Of a stretch of 64,000 nucleotides of DNA, positions 41,121 through 48,853 are shown piece after piece; within the stretch, counting starts at the first letter, position 1, and each line of letters starts with the position of its first letter. The DNA is from Nitrososphaerota archaeon (GTDB taxonomy: Archaea; Thermoproteota; Nitrososphaeria; Nitrososphaerales; Gagatemarchaeaceae): assembly GCA_027887005.1 (NCBI GenBank), contig JAPCJI010000002.1, positions 62,001 to 126,000 of the forward strand, given 5' to 3'. The notes under the pieces were generated by a model. The model saw nothing but the letters and a program-made list of their open reading frames with translations, made no database searches and was not told the DNA's origin. Position numbers and translations under genes: made by a program.

Positions 41121-41873
41121 ATGCACGCGGAGAAAGTGGATAGGTCCCTTCAGAACACACTGGAGTGGGCCATGGACAGGATGCGAAACAAGGGATACGT
41201 GGTGAACTCTCCAGTGGTGCTCTCGGTCGACCCGAACCTCTCCATAATGGGATATGCAAAGAAGGAGGGGGAGTCTCACAGGATAGTGATTTCAGAATGG
41301 GCCCTAGATTCCGAGATGCTTGGTGGGCTGGTCCTCCACGAACTAGCACACATCTACTTCACGGAGAGGGGGGCGCACTCTCACGACGGGGAGATGCTCG
41401 AGGAGATACTCCAGGGATTGAAGGAGAAAGACGGCCTGCGTGCGAAGGAGACCGAGTATCTGATAGACGCGTTCAACCACCTTCAGAACATCCTCGTGGA
41501 CGACGTGGTCTTCGCCGTAATGGACGAAAAGGAGCTCGAAATGGCGAAGCGGTTCTTCTCTGAGTGGGTCGCGGAGAAGCCTTCGGGAGACCCTGTCCTG
41601 GACTCGGCGCTCCTGTCCAGGAACGCCTTTGCCATAGCCTCGCTGAAGAGGAGGAAGATACTCGATGGTCAGAGCGACATGGCGTATAGGAACAAGGGGT
41701 TCGTAGTTGCCCTCGGCCAACATGCGGAAGCAGACTTCGAGTGGTTGGAGGGGTTCCTGGAGAACGCCCGGTCGGATTGGGGGAAGAAGCAGCTCCAGGA
41801 GGCCATCGAGGAGTACTTCGACAAGATCCTGTCGCTAATGCGCTCGTCATCCAGGCTAGACGACCTGAGATGA
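41121..41873 (+). CDS. HExxH zincin-like protein, 250 residues
   Basis: Starting at ATG 41121 (MHAEKVDRSLQNTLEWAM), the protein contains LGGLVLHELAHIYFTERG (zinc-binding HELAH) and, about 45 residues on, LIDAFNHLQNILVDDVVF, in which the NxLxD-type helix is like the second metal-site helix of vWA-associated metallopeptidases. The rest is helical. No signal peptide. The pairing with another HExxH gene less than 1 kb away is unusual. Protease activity is inferred only from the motif. Confidence 0.78.
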   Translation: MHAEKVDRSLQNTLEWAMDRMRNKGYVVNSPVVLSVDPNLSIMGYAKKEGESHRIVISEWALDSEMLGGLVLHELAHIYFTERGAHSHDGEMLEEILQGLKEKDGLRAKETEYLIDAFNHLQNILVDDVVFAVMDEKELEMAKRFFSEWVAEKPSGDPVLDSALLSRNAFAIASLKRRKILDGQSDMAYRNKGFVVALGQHAEADFEWLEGFLENARSDWGKKQLQEAIEEYFDKILSLMRSSSRLDDLR

Positions 41874-41877
41874 CAAG

Positions 41878-42387
41878 TTGAACCAGGGTCGAAGTAGGCG
41901 CCCGTCGAGCACCAAGTTCCTCGTACTTGTGGCCATAGCGGGAGCGGTCGTCTTCTCTCTGTACCTCGGGTACCTCGCCTGGTCCAATGACAGTTTTCCC
42001 CTCCAGGAGAAGCCCTTTGGAGACTACGCTTCGGTAACTTCCTCCACCTTCAACGGGACGGAGTACGCGTTCCACATCCATTGGTTGAACGGTGGGTACG
42101 TGCCGCTCTACGCGCAGCTCACGTCTGCGGTCTCTGATTCCGCAAACACCCCGGTGTGTGACACTGGGTTGAGCTCGATCGCGGGCGGACAGACTGTCTT
42201 CATGCCTTTCACGATAGCACCCAGCTCCGCCGAGCTCTCGAGTGTAAACCTGTCCATAGCAGTGAGGTCGGTCGCCACGGGGAGCGAGTTCACCATCGTC
42301 TACAGTGTAGCTTCAGTCGCCGCCCAGCCGGGCAACATAATGCCGTCGGGGGCCTCCTGTCAGCAGCCAGCCGGCGGAGCGATGTAG
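41878..42387 (+). CDS. Membrane-anchored extracellular protein, unknown
   Basis: A 169-residue product with TTG start, a basic N-terminus (RSRRPSSTK), one TM at about 13-34 (FLVLVAIAGAVVFSLYLGYL) and an external Ser/Thr-rich beta domain with several Asn-x-Ser/Thr sites and three cysteines (C93 in VCDTG, and C162 late in the chain among them). It follows the HExxH gene by four bases and is probably co-transcribed. No known family recognised. Confidence 0.68.
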   Translation: MNQGRSRRPSSTKFLVLVAIAGAVVFSLYLGYLAWSNDSFPLQEKPFGDYASVTSSTFNGTEYAFHIHWLNGGYVPLYAQLTSAVSDSANTPVCDTGLSSIAGGQTVFMPFTIAPSSAELSSVNLSIAVRSVATGSEFTIVYSVASVAAQPGNIMPSGASCQQPAGGAM

Positions 42388-42513
42388 CCCGCTGCCTCCC
42401 TTTACAGGGTAGCCAGCTGCACTCTGGGCGGAACCCGAGTGGAATCCCTCGGGGGCCAGAATTGGCGGAGGTGAACAGACCGATGAGTGGGAACTGAATA
42501 TCGAGCCGCAGAT

Positions 42514-44187
42514 CTAGGTGCCCGTGATTGGTTGCATTGGCAGAGGCTCGCCGTGCTCGCCTGCCGCGCATCCGCAACCCTGGACATGCCCACCGCGCCT
42601 CAACGTTCCTCTGTATAGTCCGTCCTCCAGCTTCCTTCCTGTCTTGGCTTCCCAGTCCTCGATGGCCATGCCGTACTTCTGCTGAATCCGGTCCCTGTAC
42701 CATTCGGGGATGACGTTGAAGCTGCAGAAGGGTATGATCCTCAAATCTGGCGTCAGATAGTGGATGTCGCAGCGCTGCAGCCTCTCCTCGTCCTGGTTGT
42801 ACTTGTCCTGAAAGTGCATCATCCCCAGGAACATGCTCTTCAGGTGGAACTGGCCGATGGCGGTGTAGTCGTGCTTGATCAGCGCGTCAGTGAGGAGCTT
42901 CGCGAAGCTCAGGCTCTTGGGCTGCTTCTCCTTGTTGACGAAGGACGAGAGCTTGGTGAGGACCTTTGCCGCCACGATGTAGCGGTTAGTCCCTGAGTAG
43001 ATTTCTTCGCTCTTTTCGTCTAGGTACTCGATCATGCCTGGAATGTCGACGAACTCTGGCAGAGGAACGAGCCTCTTCTTGTCTGGATCGTTGAAGACGT
43101 AGGTCCCTGCGCCGCACGCGAAGTGTATCGAAAGCTCGTACTGTTCCCTCTTGGTGAATGCCTCGATAAAGCCTGTCACCGGGGAGCACGAGGGGACCGG
43201 GAACCAGCCGTCTTTTGTAATTTCGCCGTTGGTCTGTTCCTCAATCCTATCGATGCAGTCAGGAATCGTTATCCTGTACTTCGCCCTCTCCGTCTTTGTC
43301 AGCCTTCCTGTGAGAGAAACAGGCTGGAAGTTCACCGCGTGGACCGTGTCGATGTTCCTCTGGCCGAAGCGGATGATGTCGCCCAGTTCGTGGTCGTTAA
43401 TCGACTTGATGACGGTGGGGACGAGGACGATGCCTACTCCCTGCCTGCGGCACGCCTCGATAGCGTACGGGGCCTCCCAGTGGTTCTTGGGGTTGGTCTT
43501 CGGGGTCGTTCCGTCGAAGCTCATGTAAAGGTTTGAGACGCCTGCGTCCTTCAGGCGCTTGGCGAGCCCTGGGTTGAGCGCGAGGTTGATTCCGTTCGTG
43601 TTAAGCTGTATGTGGTCGACCCCTTCCTCCTTCAGTATCTTGATGATGGTCGGGAGGTCTTCCCTGATTGTCGGCTCGCCGCCAGTTATCTGGACAGAGT
43701 TACCGGCGACTGGCCTCTCGGCCTTGAGCGAGCGGCCCATTTCCCTGATCTGGTCTAGGGTCGGTTCGTAGACGTAGGCCCCCTCCAATCCTTTCTTGAC
43801 GTAGAAGAAGCAATACCAGCAGGTCAGGTCGCAGCGGTTCGTGACGATGATGTTGGAGAGCCCAGTGTGCGAGAGGTGGTTCGAGCAGAGCCCGCAGTTT
43901 GCAGGGCAGGAGCAGACGTCCATGGGCACGTTGGCGGCATGGGTGCCCTTTCCGTCCTTCCAGTATCGTGAGAACTTGCTGTACATTTCATAGGAACCGA
44001 AGTAGAGTTCCTCGGTCTCGCCGTGCTCTGGGCAGGTCTTGGTCATCCAGACCTTGTTGTCCCTCTCGAAGACGATAGCGGGCAGGATCCTGTTGCAGTC
44101 AGGACATATCGACTGGGTCTGGCGGATGAAATTGCCCTTCGAAACCTGCTTCTTGAGTTCTAGACTGATATCTGCGATTTGAGCCAA
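42514..44187 (-). CDS. tes: Radical SAM enzyme, tetraether-synthase (Tes)-like
   Basis: Tes-family enzymes join the tails of archaeal diether lipids to form GDGT tetraethers. From TTG 44187 the protein has 557 residues: an N-terminal CPDC and CPEHG rubredoxin-like pair (near 28-57), a four-cysteine cluster CSCPANCGLC near 92-101, the radical SAM CDLTCWYC near 119-126 (CxxxCxxC), ITGGEPT near 167, and a late CGCAAG tail. This multi-cluster order matches Tes and relatives. A longer frame from ATG 44322 overlaps a small zinc-ribbon gene, while TATA-like CTTATATGC near 44222-44230 favours TTG 44187. Confidence 0.82.
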   Translation of the reverse strand: MAQIADISLELKKQVSKGNFIRQTQSICPDCNRILPAIVFERDNKVWMTKTCPEHGETEELYFGSYEMYSKFSRYWKDGKGTHAANVPMDVCSCPANCGLCSNHLSHTGLSNIIVTNRCDLTCWYCFFYVKKGLEGAYVYEPTLDQIREMGRSLKAERPVAGNSVQITGGEPTIREDLPTIIKILKEEGVDHIQLNTNGINLALNPGLAKRLKDAGVSNLYMSFDGTTPKTNPKNHWEAPYAIEACRRQGVGIVLVPTVIKSINDHELGDIIRFGQRNIDTVHAVNFQPVSLTGRLTKTERAKYRITIPDCIDRIEEQTNGEITKDGWFPVPSCSPVTGFIEAFTKREQYELSIHFACGAGTYVFNDPDKKRLVPLPEFVDIPGMIEYLDEKSEEIYSGTNRYIVAAKVLTKLSSFVNKEKQPKSLSFAKLLTDALIKHDYTAIGQFHLKSMFLGMMHFQDKYNQDEERLQRCDIHYLTPDLRIIPFCSFNVIPEWYRDRIQQKYGMAIEDWEAKTGRKLEDGLYRGTLRRGGHVQGCGCAAGEHGEPLPMQPITGT

Positions 44188-44221
44188 TGCGAAACGCTTG
44201 GAGTACTCCTCTTCGAGCAGA

Positions 44222-44230
44222 GCATATAAG
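44222..44230 (-). promoter_or_regulatory. TATA box for the Tes-like gene
   Basis: On the minus strand CTTATATGC is centred near 44226, about 39 bases upstream of TTG 44187, giving an expected leader of about a dozen bases. It lies inside the longer frame that opens at 44322. Confidence 0.4.
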
Positions 44231-44263
44231 CATTTTAACTTTACAGAGGGTGAAAGGTTAAAG

Positions 44264-44443
44264 TCAGGCAGGCTTGCCCCGTGTGCTTGAAGGCTCGTCT
44301 GGTTGGATTCCCTTGATGGCAATCACCTTTCGTTCTGGAGTGACGACGAGCATGTCCCCGCAGGCCTTGCACTTGTAGTACATGTTGACCCCGTCGTCGG
44401 TCTTCTGTTCGCCAACATACTCGAGGGTCTCGTGCTTGCACAA
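44264..44443 (-). CDS. Small zinc-ribbon-like protein, 59 residues
   Basis: On the minus strand a TTG at 44443 opens a frame ending with TGA at 44264: it begins MCKHETLEYVGEQKTDDG, continues with MYYKCKACGDMLVVTPERKV and ends with a hydrophilic tail PDEPSSTRGKPA. The C-x-H plus C-x2-C set, 20 residues apart, is a likely zinc ribbon. TATA-like GTGTATATCCC about 33 bases upstream supports it. It ends 76 bases before the Tes-like gene on the same strand. Role unknown. Confidence 0.6.
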   Translation of the reverse strand: MCKHETLEYVGEQKTDDGVNMYYKCKACGDMLVVTPERKVIAIKGIQPDEPSSTRGKPA

Positions 44444-44532
44444 GTTCCTTCGGTCGTCCCCGAGGAGCGCGGGATATACACTTTTGGCCGTCTTCCCGTT
44501 GCAAGCCGGAATATGGGAGGCCTGGCTGGACC

Positions 44533-45297
44533 TTGACCCTGGGCGAGCCGGCGAGCTCGGCGCTGGAGGCCTTGGGGCTGACCGGGAGCGAGGTCAAGGC
44601 GTACGTGGCCCTCCTCAAAGGTGGGACCATGACTGCGAGCGACGTCAGCAGGGAGGCCAGGATTCCATACTCCAAGGTCTACGACGCCCTGGAGTCGCTC
44701 CACAAGCGTGGATGGGTTGAGGTGCAGAAGAGCAGGCCGATTGTCTACACAGCCAAACCTCCGGACACGGCCCTCGAGGAGCTGAAGTCTCGGCAGGAGA
44801 CTGAGAGGAAGGAAAAGGAGCAGGTTGCGCTTGAGGAGCTGATGGGAATCTATGTGAGCAGAGGAGAGCAGGAGAAGCCGGACATCTGGATCATGCGCGG
44901 GACGAACGAGATACTTTCCCGGGTGAAGAACTTGCTCCTGAACTGCAGGACTGAGCTGCTCGTCGCGCTCCCGGCCCAGTTGCTCCCGTTCACTGAGAGA
45001 ATTGAACCGTTGCTGGCCACGCTCAAGGAGAAGGGGGTCAAGAGCCTCATCCTCACCTCCACCGACTTGCCACGGGGGGCGGCCGACAAGCTACAGAGGT
45101 ACGCGGAGATCAGAACGAGGAAGACGATGTATGGAGGGGGCCTCATTTCGGATTCGAGGGAGGTCATCCTACTGCTGGGAGGTACAGAACAGGGCTCCCT
45201 CCCCCTGGCGATCTGGGCTTCGCACCACGGACTTGCCAGCTTCGCCAAGGACTACTTCGAGTTCCTCTGGGACTCTCCCGAGACGACCAAGCCTTGA
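44533..45297 (+). CDS. TrmB-family transcription regulator
   Basis: The 254 residues show an N-terminal winged helix (LEALGLTGSEVKAYVALLKGG then TASDVSREARIPYSKVYDALESLHKRGWVEV, PIVYTAKPP), a helical linker with coiled coil (LEELKSRQETERKEKEQ) and the phospholipase-D-like C-terminal domain (WIMRGTNEILSRVKNLLLN onward). TrmB proteins sense sugars or other metabolites. Start TTG 44533. Its stop overlaps the next gene's TTG by four bases, and the two are likely expressed together with the genes to 46504. Confidence 0.87.
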   Translation: MTLGEPASSALEALGLTGSEVKAYVALLKGGTMTASDVSREARIPYSKVYDALESLHKRGWVEVQKSRPIVYTAKPPDTALEELKSRQETERKEKEQVALEELMGIYVSRGEQEKPDIWIMRGTNEILSRVKNLLLNCRTELLVALPAQLLPFTERIEPLLATLKEKGVKSLILTSTDLPRGAADKLQRYAEIRTRKTMYGGGLISDSREVILLLGGTEQGSLPLAIWASHHGLASFAKDYFEFLWDSPETTKP

Positions 45298-45671
45298 AGC
45301 GAGTCGCGCCCAAGGGTCCAGTCCGGGATGATGAGGACCTGGTGTCCAGGCTTGGAGCCGAGACCGGACTCACCAGAGACGAGGCATCCTACTACTTGAA
45401 AATCCTCCGCCAGGGGTCGGTCCCGGCTTCGCCAAAGGACGAGCTGGCCGAAGGGCTCACCCACCGAGGAATGACAATCCTCTCCGGCGACGGACAGAGG
45501 ATTATTCCCGTCCATCCGAGGCTCGGCGTGGCCAATCAGTATCGGACCTGGAGGGAGAGCATGGTCAGGGAGATAAACGACCGGAGGATGAGGACAGACA
45601 GGTTGATCCTCGAACTGATACCTTTCTACGAGGCCGCAACGGAGAAAAGGACGGACGAGGGGGGCGAGTAG
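45294..45671 (+). CDS. Small TrmB-associated helical protein
   Basis: A 125-residue protein from TTG 45294 (overlap TTGA with the TrmB gene). Residues about 25-65 (GLTRDEASYYLKILRQG, then LAEGLTHRGMTILSGDGQRII) look like a winged-helix region related to TrmB-type readers, and the C-terminal part is a helix (RTDRLILELIPFYEAATEKR). It may act as a partner of the preceding regulator. Family not recognised with certainty. Confidence 0.68.
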   Translation: MKRVAPKGPVRDDEDLVSRLGAETGLTRDEASYYLKILRQGSVPASPKDELAEGLTHRGMTILSGDGQRIIPVHPRLGVANQYRTWRESMVREINDRRMRTDRLILELIPFYEAATEKRTDEGGE

Positions 45672-45677
45672 GAAGCC

Positions 45678-46100
45678 ATGGCGGCGCACGAGCATGAAAT
45701 TGTCTTCATGGGGATGATCAACGTCAATCGCGACAACTACCTGCAGGGAGTGGTCGACGTCTGGCGATGCAGGGGGTGCAGGAAGCTGTTCTGCGACGAC
45801 AAGAGGTACGGTGAGCCACTGAAAGCGAGCGTCGGGTTCGAAACGATACCCGATGACGAGAAGTGGGGGGTGTTGACCTGTACGACCCTGAAGGAGGTTT
45901 ACATGAACAGCCTAGGGGTCAAGCCTGGGAAGAAGATCACCCACGCGTGCAGGAGCGGCGAGGTGCACGAGTTCGTGGTAGGGGCAGACTGGTCCCTCGC
46001 TCCGCGGGTGGCCAATCCGATACACGGGCTGTACCTGGTCGACGAGTATGTGAACAAGAACATCGAAGCTGGGTACTACAAACTGACGATGGCGAAATGA
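45678..46100 (+). CDS. Hypothetical protein with a cysteine pair, 140 residues
   Basis: Not recognised. It begins MAAHEHEIVFMGMINVNRDN and contains WRCRGCRKLFC (C-x2-C-x4-C) near 29-39 and THACRSGEVHEF near 88-99, which together might form a metal site. The remainder seems a compact alpha-beta domain. ATG 45678 has a GGAAG site seven bases ahead. It overlaps the next membrane-protein gene by four bases (ATGA), consistent with an operon from TrmB onward. Confidence 0.65.
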   Translation: MAAHEHEIVFMGMINVNRDNYLQGVVDVWRCRGCRKLFCDDKRYGEPLKASVGFETIPDDEKWGVLTCTTLKEVYMNSLGVKPGKKITHACRSGEVHEFVVGADWSLAPRVANPIHGLYLVDEYVNKNIEAGYYKLTMAK

Positions 46101-46504
46101 ATTTCGGAAGGCTTGCGGTCGTCGCCGGCGTTGCGACCGGACTCCTGTCGACTGGAGGTAGTCTGTTCTCTTCTTTCGCATATCCATCTCAATGTCCCTC
46201 CGGCGCACAGTGCGCCTCGTCGCCTTGGTCCGTGATCACGATCCTTGGGGCGTTAGGAATCCTTCTGATCTTCGACTCGGCGATCAGCTATGTGGGTCCG
46301 AGAAGGGCGTTCTACGGAGAGACCGGTGTATCAGTCCTGATTGCCGTCCTCTTGGTCAGCATTACCGGCGAGGCGAGCGCGACCTACTTCTGGCTGACAC
46401 TGACACTCGCACTTCTGGCGGCAGTTCTCTCCTTGGTCGCAGCAATTCCGAGGTCGGCGCTCACCGAACAGTCGAACCCGATGAACCTCCCCGTCTTCGG
46501 CTAA
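46097..46504 (+). CDS. Membrane protein, about four TM, 135 residues
   Basis: Not recognised. From ATG 46097: MNFGRLAVVAGVATGLLS (TM1), a loop with two cysteines (QCPSGAQC), WSVITILGALGILLIFDSAI (TM2), TGVSVLIAVLLVSITG (TM3) and FWLTLTLALLAAVLSLVAAI (TM4). The four-base overlap with the preceding gene and convergent four-base overlap with the DUF309 gene fix both ends. Confidence 0.68.
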   Translation: MNFGRLAVVAGVATGLLSTGGSLFSSFAYPSQCPSGAQCASSPWSVITILGALGILLIFDSAISYVGPRRAFYGETGVSVLIAVLLVSITGEASATYFWLTLTLALLAAVLSLVAAIPRSALTEQSNPMNLPVFG

Positions 46505-47148
46505 ACCCTGAAGATCTCGAGTTCGCCAGTAGACACAGCTCGCCCGACGTTGCGTCGCAAGGCGGCCGTATCGATTCGATGGTAGGTGGGATCTTTGAAA
46601 TCCAGCTGTCTCAGTGCCCTCCCTAGGACGCCGAGGGCGATGTCCTTCTCTCCTTTCTGGAGGTGGACGAAGGCTGCGCATACGAGTATTATTCCTTGGA
46701 CGTAGCGCTTCTCGTCCCCCTCCATGGTCCGCCAGGCGCTCTCCAGGGTCTCGTGACACTCCCAATACCTCTCGGAGTTGAACTGGCTCCTCGCTTCCGC
46801 GAAGAGCTCCTCCTCGGTCATGTGCCTAGGAGCTTGGTTGAGGTCCCGGATGAATTCGAGCGTCCCGAGGGGTTCGGCGGCCGCGACGAAGGTCTCGAAG
46901 TCGAGTTTCGAGGGGACGAAGACGTCCAACTCCAGGGCCCCATACGAGGTCCACTTCGGGTTTCGGACATCGGCGCCCGTCGCGCGTGCCATTGACTTTA
47001 TCCCTCTCAGGAAGTCCTCCCTCGGATCGGAAGGCGCGCGGAACCGGACTAGATATCGCATGAGGACCCGTTTGGCTTGGTGGTGGGTTCCGGACTCAAG
47101 ATCTTTCTCATTGCTTTCAATCGAGCTATTCAGGTCATCACCCACCAA
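46501..47148 (-). CDS. DUF309-domain protein with N-terminal extension
   Basis: The C-terminal half has the DUF309 pattern: RYWECHETLESAWRTMEGDEKRYVQGIILVCAAFVHLQKG near 130-170 (the HE..E.W...G..k...QG motif). The N-terminal part, about 110 residues, is an alpha-beta domain (MRYLVRFRAPSDPREDFLRG onward). ATG 47061 (MRYLV) removes a charged 29-residue start with no clear homology and may be the true start; ATG 47148 is the longest. Function is unknown in the family. Confidence 0.78.
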   Translation of the reverse strand: MVGDDLNSSIESNEKDLESGTHHQAKRVLMRYLVRFRAPSDPREDFLRGIKSMARATGADVRNPKWTSYGALELDVFVPSKLDFETFVAAAEPLGTLEFIRDLNQAPRHMTEEELFAEARSQFNSERYWECHETLESAWRTMEGDEKRYVQGIILVCAAFVHLQKGEKDIALGVLGRALRQLDFKDPTYHRIDTAALRRNVGRAVSTGELEIFRV

Positions 47149-47233
47149 GGCAGGTTGTCTGTGGCTTTCGTTAAAGCCTTGACCAGAACTGTCAACGGGG
47201 GAAACTGGGATGAAACGGATGAGTTCGGGTATT

Positions 47234-47243
47234 AGTTTATATC
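47234..47243 (+). promoter_or_regulatory. TATA box upstream of the 47.3 kb gene
   Basis: AGTTTATATC lies about 38 bases before the TTG at 47277, giving an expected leader of about 10 bases. Confidence 0.4.
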
Positions 47244-47276
47244 CACTGAATCGTTCGGGCGCTTTCGGCGGGGCCT

Positions 47277-47741
47277 TTGGTACAATTAGACCTGACCTGT
47301 TACCTTGAGGGATTCCGCAGGTTCCTGATCAACAGCACGTGCAGGAGCTACATCCCGGAGTCGTACTTCCGGGACCCAGAGGTCTTCCCGGAGAAGGAAG
47401 GAGACCAGGGTTCCATATACGTCGAAGCTGTCGACAAGGTTGACCTGAAGCAGATCCGGGACATCAAGTTCATCAACGCAAGGGATATCCTCGGGATAAT
47501 CTACACCTCCAAGAGCGGGAACACCAAGCTGAAGTGGCGCCAGCTCAGGGGAGACACGGGAAGGATGACCGGGGAGGCATCAGGCAATTCACTCGGGAAC
47601 CTAGTCATGGCCCGCGTGATTTCTCCAGACGAGGTCGAGGCGATAATTGCGGCCGAGGAAGGCGCCGAAGGAGCGCAGCAGCCAGAGAGTGCGGAAGGTG
47701 CGCAGCAGCCCGAAAGCCAGGCCGACGCGTCCCAAGACTAG
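47277..47741 (+). CDS. Hypothetical protein with repeated acidic/Gln tail
   Basis: Not recognised. The 154-residue product from TTG 47277 has an N-terminal folded part (LDLTCYLEGFRRFLINSTC, SYIPESYFRDPEVF) and a tail with a tandem peptide repeat EGAQQPES-AEGAQQPES-QAD, encoded by matching near-identical DNA at about 47664-47722. The tail looks disordered and acidic. The next gene, 78 bases downstream, has its own TATA box. Confidence 0.65.
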   Translation: MVQLDLTCYLEGFRRFLINSTCRSYIPESYFRDPEVFPEKEGDQGSIYVEAVDKVDLKQIRDIKFINARDILGIIYTSKSGNTKLKWRQLRGDTGRMTGEASGNSLGNLVMARVISPDEVEAIIAAEEGAEGAQQPESAEGAQQPESQADASQD

Positions 47742-47784
47742 TCGTTTTCACCGAGCAAACCTGGTGCAAACTCAATATCCGCTT

Positions 47785-47795
47785 AGTTTATAGTG
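47785..47795 (+). promoter_or_regulatory. TATA box for the 111-residue gene
   Basis: AGTTTATAGTG centred near 47789 predicts transcription from about 47815, four bases ahead of ATG 47819, a clear leaderless arrangement. Confidence 0.45.
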
Positions 47796-47818
47796 AGCTG
47801 CGGGAACTGTTTCGAAGC

Positions 47819-48154
47819 ATGGGCAAGGTAAAGGTCAATCGGATAAGCAGCGTGACCGACCCGCTAACAGGCCTCCCCGCCAAGCAGATTGAGCTAGTGG
47901 AGGTCAGAGACGCGCGAAGGCCCGAAATGTTCCCTGCCGGCGATGAAGGCCGGCTCATCCAGGGCATGGTCTCCCAGCTGCAGGGAATGGGCCTGATGCC
48001 TCAGATGAGGGACTTTGGGTATTCGAAGGTGATCATGACTCTCACGGAATCCGAATACGACATGTTGGGGATGAGGCTGGACGTCAACGAAGTGTATGAG
48101 CTGGAAATCAGGAACGGCTCCTTCGCCCTGAAGAAGATAACCGAAGGGACCTGA
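47819..48154 (+). CDS. Conserved-looking small protein, possibly arcadin-1-like
   Basis: From ATG 47819 the product has 111 residues: MGKVKVNRISSVTDPLTGLPAKQIELVEV, then a Gln/Met-rich helix (RLIQGMVSQLQGMGLMPQM), then KVIMTLTESEYDMLGMRLDVNEVYELEI, then SFALKKITEGT. The DP.TG.P.K.IELVE opening and the TESEYDMLG ending recall arcadin-1, an accessory protein of the crenarchaeal actin system, from memory only. No crenactin gene is in the window. Function otherwise unknown. Confidence 0.7.
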   Translation: MGKVKVNRISSVTDPLTGLPAKQIELVEVRDARRPEMFPAGDEGRLIQGMVSQLQGMGLMPQMRDFGYSKVIMTLTESEYDMLGMRLDVNEVYELEIRNGSFALKKITEGT

Positions 48155-48180
48155 GGCAGTCCGGGGAGCTGAGCACCGAG

Positions 48181-48645
48181 TTGGGCGGAAAGGTCCGCGA
48201 GGGAGACAGGGCGCCGGATTTCGCCCTGGAATCTCAAGACGGGAAGGTCATTTCCTTGCGTGACTACGTTGGCTCAAGGAATGTGGTCCTGTACTTCTAC
48301 CCAAAGGACTTCACTATGGGTTGCACCGCGGAGGCGAGAAGTTTCAGCGAGAACTACGCTGAAGTGAACGAGATGGGGGCCGAGGTCATCGGGGTAAGCT
48401 CTGATTCAACCGAAAGCCATTCAAGCTTTGCAGGCGAGTGCGATGTCAAGTTCCCTTTGCTGAGCGACAAGGGTGGGAAGGTCAGGGAGATCTACGGCGT
48501 CCGGTCGACTCTCGGTCTGCTCCCCGGAAGGGTGACCTTCATTATCGACAAGCAAGGCGTCGTACGTCGGATCTTCTCCTCTCAGATCAATCCTAGGCGA
48601 CATGTGTCTGAGGCGATCGAGGCGCTGAAGACGCTGCCACGCTGA
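48181..48645 (+). CDS. bcp: Peroxiredoxin, Bcp/PrxQ type
   Basis: Thiol peroxidase reducing hydroperoxides. The 154 residues show APDFALESQDGKVISL near 11-26, FYPKDFTMGCTAEA near 39-52 with the peroxidatic Cys48, and VKFPLLSDKGGKV near 89. The classic partner cysteine five residues on is Arg53; another cysteine, Cys87 (GECD), lies where the alpha-3-type Bcp enzymes carry their resolving cysteine, so a Cys48-Cys87 disulfide is likely. TTG start at 48181, 26 bases after the preceding stop. Confidence 0.9.
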   Translation: MGGKVREGDRAPDFALESQDGKVISLRDYVGSRNVVLYFYPKDFTMGCTAEARSFSENYAEVNEMGAEVIGVSSDSTESHSSFAGECDVKFPLLSDKGGKVREIYGVRSTLGLLPGRVTFIIDKQGVVRRIFSSQINPRRHVSEAIEALKTLPR

Positions 48646-48721
48646 TCCTCCAACTCCGGCCCAGACCGTCGAGGAAGAACTCCTGGAGTGATCCAGCATA
48701 GGCTCCTGAAGAGGTGGATGG

Positions 48722-48795
48722 TGCGGCCTCCGGGATTTGGACCCGGGCAAGTGGCTTGGGAAGCCACTATCCTAACCAGGCTGGATCAAGGCCGC
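48722..48795 (-). tRNA. tRNA-Gly(CCC)
   Basis: Minus-strand cloverleaf of 74 bases: acceptor GCGGCCT/AGGCCGC, D stem ATCC/GGAT, anticodon stem GTGGC/GCCAC with loop TTCCCAA (anticodon CCC), a 4-base variable loop, T arm CCGGG-TCCAAAT-CCCGG, discriminator A; CCA is not encoded. The T loop starts TCC, a form seen in archaeal tRNAs. A TATA element (GTTTATAGTA) about 32 bases upstream is shared, in the opposite direction, with the QueD-like gene. Confidence 0.93.
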
Positions 48796-48822
48796 GCCGA
48801 CGTGCCTGAGATTGGAAATACT

Positions 48823-48833
48823 ATAAACGAACC
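48823..48833. promoter_or_regulatory. Bidirectional TATA element between tRNA-Gly and the QueD-like gene
   Basis: TACTATAAACG reads as a TATA box on both strands. On the plus strand it is about 27 bases before ATG 48854; on the minus strand it is about 32 bases before the tRNA-Gly gene. The placement favours ATG 48854 over the TTG at 48836. Confidence 0.5.
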
Positions 48834-48853
48834 CATTGCGGGACTGCCAGAGC

